A program made the position numbers and the translations under genes. From Sthenelais limicola (Eukaryota; Annelida; Polychaeta; Phyllodocida; Sigalionidae): a stretch of DNA of 64,000 nucleotides. The stretch's first letter is position 1, and every line of letters begins with the position of its first letter. Location: assembly GCA_942159475.1 (NCBI GenBank), contig OW804096.1:111884194-111948193 (forward strand), read 5' to 3'. The notes below the pieces were generated by a model. The model was not told the DNA's origin. It made no database searches and was given only the letters and a program-made list of their open reading frames with translations. Shown here piece after piece: positions 56,920-64,000 of the stretch.

Positions 56920-58140
56920 TTTTAGTATTTTCCATTGATTTCTTGATTCAAGACCTAGTCTAAGCTTTGTAATAATTTCTTGAGAGTATACGGTAAAACT
57001 GCCAGGACCCACAAAGGTTATTCTCTATGAGAAATTTGGTTCATAACTTTGTGTGCCTAAGAATATCTGTTCGATATTCATGTTGTCTCAGCAAAGCTAG
57101 TGAAATTTTGGGACATAATGATTCAAAATTGCTCCCCCTACGACAAAGAAGAAGCCTATTTTACGGGATACCCGTGGATTTGACTATACATACACTCAGA
57201 ATCTGTGGTATTGTGTAATTATTGCAAGGTTTGATGTTTTAATTTTTCTACCTAGGCTATGAAGAACATAACGAGAAATGGCTGTCATTAAATTTGTCAA
57301 AATTCATTATTTCCTCATCATAACATTGGTATTATTGTTCAGGAACTAGTCAGTATGATATAAAAGTATCTCGAGATTGTTTAAAAGTATCAGGAATCAA
57401 AAATGTTTTTCTGTATGAGAACTTTGGTTCATACGTTTTGTCGAATTTGATTATTTCTGTAAAAGAAATTACAAGTTATCGTAAGTAGGTCGTTGATTCT
57501 GCTCCGTAATTTTATAGTACTATGGATATATTTCTTTTGTTTCTGAGGAGAGATTGCTTTCAAAAAAGATATCAATGACCTTCGAATTTATTAAATTGAT
57601 TCTTTCAGTATTACGCACTTGATGTTATTGTCCAAAATCTAGCCAGTATGTTATAGAAATATCTTGACATTGCTCAATAAAAATGCTGGGAATTAATAAA
57701 GTTTCTCTGGGAGAAATGTTGTTCATAAGTTTTGAAACGGTTACATTATTTCTGTTTTAAATAATTCCGAATTCATTGGTATATGAATGTTTTTGTTGAC
57801 GAAATGTCTCTTGAAGGATATTTAGCCAGTATTGAGGTGCTGTGAGATTTAAATGATATGTATATGGTTTGTACAAGCAGCCATGTTGAAGATTCATGAT
57901 GTTGATATTTATCAAATTTTTCTAAATTATTATAACTTGATATTATGATTCGGGAACTAGTTCAAACATTATAATTTAATGTATATTCAGTTATACCATA
58001 TAATGTCTTCAGATTATACGGTACAACTGTCAGGAACAATAAAGGTTCTTCTCTATGAGAAATTTGGTTCACAATAATATATTTCTATTATTTAATGATC
58101 AAATGAAGATATTTTATGAGTTGTCATATTACATTGTTTA
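56920..58140 (+). repeat. Array of four diverged ~300-bp units
   Basis: The core TCAGGAATCAAAAAGGTTTT with TCTCTATGAGAAATTTGGTTC (with variants) occurs at about 57001-57050, 57389-57432, 57688-57732 and 58031-58072. Each is preceded by a GGAACTAGTCAGTAT-type word and an ATAT-rich stretch. Spacing is about 285-390 bp. Units are strongly diverged, so the array is old. Fragments of the same unit are dispersed at 24.5 and 44.9 kb. No conserved frame. Confidence 0.83.
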
Positions 58141-58254
58141 TAATAGGCCTACGAACTCTATTTTCCATAGCAAATCTGTGACCCAGTTTGAGTAAAATCA
58201 TCAACAACAAAATAATATGCGGGAGCTCGAGCTACTGCATTATACTTATGACTG

Positions 58255-58375
58255 ACTTGTCCTGGTGATTTTCAAGACTGTCTCCGCCGCTCATTCCGCC
58301 GATTCCACGGCCAGACCGTAGACGCTGCAATTGCAGCTCACCGCATTCGGCGCATATCTGACAGCAGAAATTATT
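58255..58375. other. GC-rich island, open on both strands
   Basis: TCCGCCGCTCATTCCGCCGA to CGGCGCATATCTGAC stands out from its AT-rich flanks. The plus strand reads FRRFHGQTVDAAIAAHRIRR and the minus strand also has open frames. It could be a short exon, but orientation and splice sites are undecidable. Confidence 0.25.
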
Positions 58376-58570
58376 TTGTTATGCTTCAAATCTAAAATGA
58401 CATATACTACTCACATATTTGCTATGGCAAATTGTGTTCATAGGCCCATCATAGGCTTGGTTTTGATCACGGTAGGCATAGGTAGTGAGTACTGCTGAGT
58501 TTTGCAGCTGCAGTGTTGTTTTTGCATTCAATTACATGATCAGACTCCTACTTCGTTCCTAAATGGTATT

Positions 58571-58603
58571 CTCCTCCTCCTCCTCCTCCTCCTCCTCCTC
58601 CTC
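58571..58603. repeat. CTC microsatellite
   Basis: Eleven CTC triplets. Confidence 0.98.
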
Positions 58604-58635
58604 ATTCTATACAGTATCTAAGTAAAAGGTAATTT

Positions 58636-58762
58636 GATGCTTATTCGAGATAGGAAAACCAACTGCATTGTCATTGCCATTTATTGGGTTGTTACATGTG
58701 ATATGACGCCTACTGCGTTACTATAGCCAAATAGCTTTGCCGGCCCTGGAAAATGTTGTTTT

Positions 58763-58802
<40 letters not shown>

Positions 58803-58860
58803 ATCCCCGCTCTCAATGATAGGACGCCTACTGTGCACTCTCTCTCTCCTCTCCCCATGT
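58636..58860 (+). repeat. Microsatellite-associated repeat, copy of the 19-kb family
   Basis: GACGCCTACTGCGTTACTAT with AGCCAAATAGCTTTGCCGGC, and a second GGACGCCTACTGTGCAC at 58823, flank a (TC)n microsatellite at 58763-58801. The words correspond to those around the TCC microsatellite at 19.15-19.26 kb. Confidence 0.72.
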
Positions 58861-58884
58861 GCTTTGCCTGAAGAAATTCATGTC

Positions 58885-58948
58885 CTCACCTGCGGTTCGA
58901 ACACCCGACCCTTCGTGTAGACCAGCGCGTAGACTAGTGAGATATTAT
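58885..58948 (-). mobile_element. tRNA-like SINE head
   Basis: On the minus strand CTCACTAGTCTACGCGCTGG (D-arm/A-box-like) is followed by GGTCGGGTGTTCGAACC, a strong B-box. No acceptor pairing, so a SINE or tRNA-derived fragment. Confidence 0.6.
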
Positions 58949-60313
58949 CGAAACTGGGATTACCCTAACAAATTCATTGCCGACTAATCGGTAAAATTCC
59001 GACTTAGTCGTTCATACCTCCGACTTTGTCAACGAGTGCACCAACATATTATGCATGACCAAGGCGCAATATCATACGGCTTATAGTCTGTACACAGCGT
59101 CGACTACCAATAATTGGTTGCGTTCGGAAGGCCTTCACTTGTACTTGTACAAAAGCGGGAATAATCGAGCACCCGCATTTAACAAGTGAATACTTTTCTC
59201 TTGTTAAACTCATCACTTGTCCCCATCTCCCTCCGTCCCTGCCTTCCTTTTTCTCTCCCAAAATCCAAACCCACCCAACCAAGTAGCATCTGTCGATTGT
59301 TTTTTGTTTCTCTTCCTAATGGAGTTAAAAAAGGTAGTCTAAAGTCTATCGTTGATAGAACTAATGACTTCGTCATAGTGACGCTGCTTAATCAGACAGA
59401 AATGTCCTCAATATACCAAGCTGATGGACCTTAAAGTTAAGAGACTTCATCAATTAATCAGACTGCCAGTTCATGCTTAATTTTGAGTCATTGTCCACCC
59501 CAAGATTCATAATTATCACTTTGGCAGATCTTGTTACCATTGAAGTTAATCATAGATGATGTCTATTCTAAAAACAATGAATTTTGATTTCTATAAGTGC
59601 ATCAGAATTTGGTCCCAACAGACCATCCATGAAATTTACACATATCCCTTTCAATCGTGCATATTACTTCGTCTAAATTATCTCCTATTATAGACAATAC
59701 AGTGTCGTCCGCATATAATATCAGATCACTATTATCACTATTATTCAGCTTTTCATTCGCTTTTTATCTGCTCAAGTCAAACGCAGCAGATTTTAGCACA
59801 AGGTCCTGGGACTACAAAAGATTTGCATACAAAGGGCATTAAGCAATTCCACTGGACCAATCTTGCTTTGCTCTATGTTCTTTCTTAAGTGCTCTAGACA
59901 AAAAAAAACAGAGCGAACCATTAGCGTGTACACATAAAGAGCAGCCCAGTGGAATTGTAGTTTTACTCGGTTCGATATGCTGCTTTGAGATGCCATCATA
60001 GAATTATTATTATATTTTATGACAAGAAACAATCCAAGAATCATACTAATGTTTCAGCAAATTGACATTTATTTCCATTTTTCATTGGATATTCGCGTTT
60101 TGTCTTTAAACTATTTAGACACCTGTTATTTTAATAGAGAAACTGACATTAACATCCATAAAAGCGTGAGATTATATTAGTTCAATTAATAGAAGGTAGA
60201 CAGCCTACACATAATATATTTAGAATTCCTCATAATTTAGTTTCATCTATCAACTTCGAAGCAATATTATCCTTTTAACTGACAAAACATTCTACATAAT
60301 CCACCATTTTTAC
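58949..60313. other. Non-coding stretch, no gene supported
   Basis: Frames on both strands at 59.05-59.43 and 59.66-60.04 kb overlap without motifs. Confidence 0.4.
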
Positions 60314-60430
60314 TTAGTCCAATGAACGAGTGACATCTGATCGTATTTCGGCATGTCTCTTGGCCTGCACCAGGAGGAAGGCCAGCATGGGATGTTTTGG
60401 GATGCTTGTCACGGCGCTATTCTCAATTTC
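60314..60430 (-). CDS. Possible terminal coding exon, unidentified
   Basis: On the minus strand a GC-richer open segment reads EIENSAVTSIPKHPM and then LAFLLVQAKRHAEIRSD, ending in TAA at 60314-60316. The frame is open upstream to a TGA at 60458-60460. CGCCAG|GAA at 60431 is a possible acceptor with a weak pyrimidine tract. Composition (charged and hydrophobic mix, no low complexity) is clearly protein-like compared with its flanks. The family is not recognised. A GGACTAA|GTAAAA donor overlaps the stop, so the segment might instead be an internal exon of a decayed gene. Confidence 0.4.
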   Translation of the reverse strand, partial: EIENSAVTSIPKHPMLAFLLVQAKRHAEIRSDVTRSLD

Positions 60431-61819
60431 CTGGCGGTAATTGGTACCGGTTGATTGTCAATATTTAATTTTCCATATCAAACTACCGAATTATCCCAGA
60501 CACTGTGGTAATGCTATCTGTGGGACAATTGTGAGAGTAGTTTGTGTAGGGGACAATAAAACTGGACTATTGGGGATTATTTGATTAAGTAAACAGATGT
60601 GGATGTTAGGTGTTAAAAGAGGCTACCCCCCCCCCCCCCCCCCCCCCAATATCTAATTCATTATGAAAGTGTCCAGAATTGTAATTCTCTGAATGAATAT
60701 TTAGGAAAACATTATAAGCATGTCACCCCTTGAAAAACAGTTCCATCTGGTGGAAAAAACATACGAAATGAATATATCGCATGTACTTTCTATGTAAGTA
60801 GTATAGGGAAATCTTGGTTTGGCAACGGCACTACAGATTGGAACTAGGTTTGAAAACGATTGTTTTCATATGGATAAGGTGTGCCTCCAATTTCGTTTTC
60901 ATATTAGATTGTTTCATTCTAGATACTTTTGATGTGAAAACAACTTCCATCTGTATGCCCGCAATTTGGCCTTTCTTTCTTAAGCTTATACAGTCAAAGG
61001 GAAGAATTAGCCCCAAATTTAGCAAAAATTACTCTTGAAATACTCTTGAAATACATTTAATTTTACTTGGTATAATATATAGTTGGTATATATACAGTTG
61101 TCCTAGGTATGTCCTGACAAGCTGGGAACGGCGTATTCATTTTTAAGAAAATGGTAGACTTGCAAAAATTTAACACGGGAAATCCGATAGGGGAAAAATA
61201 ATTAAAATCGAGATATTCATTATCAGGATTAAAGGTACTTTAAAAATATGCACTGTCGCGCCGGTTTCTTTTTCAAAGGTCCCTCAAAGATAGTTAAAGA
61301 CAAACAAATGTTTAAGGGGTTCCCTAGCTAAGTCTAGAAAGGAATTTCCCAAATCTTATAAAGGAGAGAATAAAGGAAAACGTTCAAAAGGATTGATTTT
61401 AGAAGTTTCGGGAAAAGATTCAGTTCAGAATAAGAAAAAGGTAATGGGGAGTCGCCAGTCAATATCACTGCAGTAATGGGAGAAAGTGCATGGATGCAGT
61501 ATAACATGTCTGTACATTTATATACATGTATATGATTCCCTATGTTATGTCATACAAATCAAAGTTGAAATTTGTCCAATATGTTGGTGCCTGACGCAAC
61601 CGCAGCAGAGATATGTCATAAATGTGTGTTTGAATATTATGACCTTGAGTACGGTGGAAATAACGTTTTTCTTTACTTCAACGACATCCCTATATATATG
61701 CATGATAAATGTATATATTTGTAACAATTACCAATCCTATTTGACCTTGGGTTTACTTTTTACCATCAGGAGCTTCATCTTCTTTCTCTTGTATACATAT
61801 TTTACAAATATCCTCATAT
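60431..61819. other. Non-coding stretch with 22-C tract
   Basis: Uninterrupted C22 at 60626-60647, the longest homopolymer in the window. No gene seen. Confidence 0.5.
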
Positions 61820-62225
61820 ATACCACTGTCACCCCTTTGCGCCATCGTTCTCGGCACCTTTCTTCTATTATATCCCCTTTCTCTGTGCCGCGTTGCCCGT
61901 CATCTACCACCCCTTGGCACATTGCAAGGCAGAGAAAACCCCATCTCTCTGCTGCTTCCCCACTGTTGTCCCACCTTCAACTCGCTCGTTCTGGCTGGTG
62001 CAGTGATTGCATCCATTGATCCACCGCAGCCACGCCATTGCCTCCACCATTCTACCACCCGCCACCGCCTTCTTCTCCTCCTCCTCCTCCACCACCTCCC
62101 CCTGCACCACATCCTACCGTCCTCTGATCGTGCTGGCCCAGTGGGAAAGTCACAAAGTTCATCATATTGATCCAGCCTGGCTTGGGCCGGTCGAACGCCT
62201 CGTCTTCCTTTACTTCGGCTTTTAG
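61820..62225. other. GC-rich segment with open frames on both strands
   Basis: GCGCCATCGTTCTCGGCACC through CGGTCGAACGCCTCGTCTTC is GC-rich and contains a short CTC/CAC repeat (62070-62105). Frames of 70-112 codons are open on both strands, partly because of the repeat. It may be an exon or a decayed retroelement piece. Undecided. Confidence 0.3.
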
Positions 62226-64000
62226 TTATGGTCTCCATCCTTCAAACACTCTGAGCAACAGCAGAGGAATCTGCTCGTTCCTGAAACGGTTCTTCAAATA
62301 ACAAATATCTGTGACAGTTAGTGGTTGAAATCGAACATAAATGTTAACATTTTTCGGTTATGTACGGTCTACAGTTTGTACATTTTACGGTTGTCGATCA
62401 ATGGTTTTTTAAAACTTACCAATATTAGAAACGACGGTATAGTTCTTAGAATAATTATCAATGTGTGCATATGACTGGAACGTGAAGAAACACTTTATAG
62501 ATTCATTTACTGTAAGTGTAAGCAATGATTAACAATTGGGGTTTGGGTTTGTATGGATATGACTGGCAAGTGAGGAAACAATTTGCACATTCATTTACTC
62601 TAAGCACTGATTATCCATTGTAGTTTGGATCTCTCCCTCTCCCTATCTCTCCTCTCCTCCTCTCTCCCTCCCCATAGTGCACTCCCTCTCCTCTCACTCT
62701 CTGCTACAGCTGCTGTCCCCTGTGTGAGAGGTAGAGGTTATACAATCCTTGTAAAGGGTTTGTTTCCCTGAGGAGTCGCTTCGCTTATTCAAAAATAATG
62801 GTGTTAAAAAATTGCTAGAATCGGAAGCGACATAACCTTAATTGTGAATGGTTTCCCCAAGGGTTATGATCCCAGTGTACTGTTATGAGAAGGTTTGGGA
62901 GGAGAGAATCCCCCCGCCCCCACCCCCCCTCCACTACACACACACACCTATACCTTACCTACCTAGCTAGATACACACACTCTCCCAACCCACCCGATAA
63001 ACCACCCCATCCTGGGATCATTGGCACTCTTCACTTCCTGGCTGCGTGCCGCCCCCGCCGCTACCGCCCAAGGGGATTCCCACAGGTTAACTGCCAGTTG
63101 AGTTTTTCATTCATAAAAATCTTGTGGGTAGAATTACTGAACCGTAATCATGGGGAATTCCCTCCCTAAAAATCTGGTATCCACATAAGGATGTGTTTTT
63201 TAAAGACCGAATTGTCCTTAAGCTTGTGACCACCATGAACCGATTGTACCTCCTGTGGTGTTGCAGACATATGATATGATAGAAATATCCTGAATGAATA
63301 TATATGTCCTTTCATCTACAAATATAAATATCTATGCTTTCTTCAAATGCCTTTCACTGATTTGTCCTCCTCAAATCTGATGAATTCAAGAACAACCAAA
63401 TCTCAAAAGACAGCCTTGAAGTGTTTTTCTATTGGATGGAAACGACTTGAACAATTTCAGTCTCCTTCTTTCCCTCTCTCACTCAGCCACTTGCCATTTG
63501 ATATTGTTTGTTTGGCCCGAGGAAAGGACGTAATGGGTTTATTGCATAAAAGCCTATCTGCCGATAACGGAAATACCTAACGCTAATACGGAAGGGTTCC
63601 TTCTTTCACCCCCTTTGCCTATAGCTGCAGCTTCTCTCCGTAATACTACGGTAGTTCTTGTAACGCCTAATAGGCGGTAGCAGTGAATATTAGGAGGAAG
63701 TGGAGAAAATGGGTTGGTAAAGCTGGTGCGTGCTGTATTGACAGGCCATTTCCCCCGTATAAGGGGAACCAGAAGATGTAGAATATAATCAAATAAAATG
63801 CATGACTCAGAACTTAACCAGCAATGCGTAAAGAGAGATAGGAAACTTTGCCATAACCATGGGTACGCAGAAGGTTCTCCTATTTTTTCATACTGAATCT
63901 GAAAGCCCCGCCTGTGTTTTAGCCATTCAGAAATCCGGACAAAAACCGTTCGTGATCTTGGGTCTGTCTCTTCTATTACTTTGACTTAATTAAAAACTTT
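62226..64000. other. Non-coding stretch, no gene supported
   Basis: Pyrimidine-rich patches at 62630-62700 and an ACACACACAC run near 62936. GGGGATTCCC at 63072-63081 fits an NF-kB-type site but has no promoter context. No exon is convincing. Confidence 0.4.

Noticed and set aside
61486..62019. 177-codon plus-strand frame
   Set aside because: The first half is AT-rich and non-protein-like; the second half is a repeat-containing GC-rich patch that is also open on the minus strand. Kept only as an undecided GC-rich segment.
63072..63081. NF-kB site GGGGATTCCC
   Set aside because: Single consensus match with no promoter, enhancer or conservation evidence.

Overview
This window reads as AT-rich, gene-poor nuclear DNA from a eukaryote, most likely a marine invertebrate deuterostome such as an echinoderm. 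The clues are long non-coding stretches, GT-AG-like exon islands of only 50-120 bases, tRNA-derived SINE heads, Helitron termini, long-TIR and MITE-type DNA elements, minisatellites, and many AGGCCTA words (dense at 5.43-5.74 kb). The organism call is inference. No complete multi-exon gene, rRNA or intact tRNA gene could be recognised. Most long open frames lie in low-complexity or tandem-repeat DNA.

Layout: 1.48-3.12 kb is a 41-bp minisatellite split by a 1,190-bp TIR element with a clean TA target-site duplication. 3.35-3.51 kb is a long foldback hairpin. 8.2-8.7 and 27.4-27.8 kb hold Helitron-like 3' ends. 11.1-12.8 kb is another foldback followed by three diverged ~548-bp tandem units. 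13.4-13.6, 17.6, 20.25, 45.5-45.7 and 58.9 kb hold tRNA-like SINE modules. 16.7-17.2 and 31.8-32.6 kb are two copies of one non-autonomous Helitron with exact A|TC...CTAG|T borders. 30.4-30.6 and 40.8-40.9 kb are two more foldbacks. 43.3-44.6 kb is a CpG-rich, promoter-like island with a possible first exon. 48.5-52.3 kb is a 3.8-kb DNA transposon with ~1.06-kb inverted arms, directly followed by a solo-LTR-like block. 56.9-58.1 kb is an array of four diverged ~300-bp units.

Coding signal is sparse: an exon-like segment with a kinase-like GTYVAVK motif (19.89 kb, +), an intact unidentified 107-codon frame (18.6-18.9 kb, -), a broken unidentified protein remnant (13.9-14.4 kb, +), a C-terminal exon-like segment (60.3-60.4 kb, -), and candidate first exons at 4.45 and 44.3 kb. 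None is linked convincingly into a transcript.

The most interesting signal is a shared architecture in four foldback palindromes at 3.43, 11.18, 30.51 and 40.84 kb. Their 45-90-nt arms are unrelated in sequence by eye, yet each folds to an apex made of a tandem GA/GA mismatch, a 4-6 bp inner stem, and a three-base loop of GNA type (GTA, GAA, GAA, and ATA as a likely GTA variant). The GA/GA pair is intact in three and decayed in the 30.5-kb copy. GNA triloops and tandem sheared G.A pairs are known to be unusually stable, so the apex, not the arms, may be what is selected or mechanistically produced.
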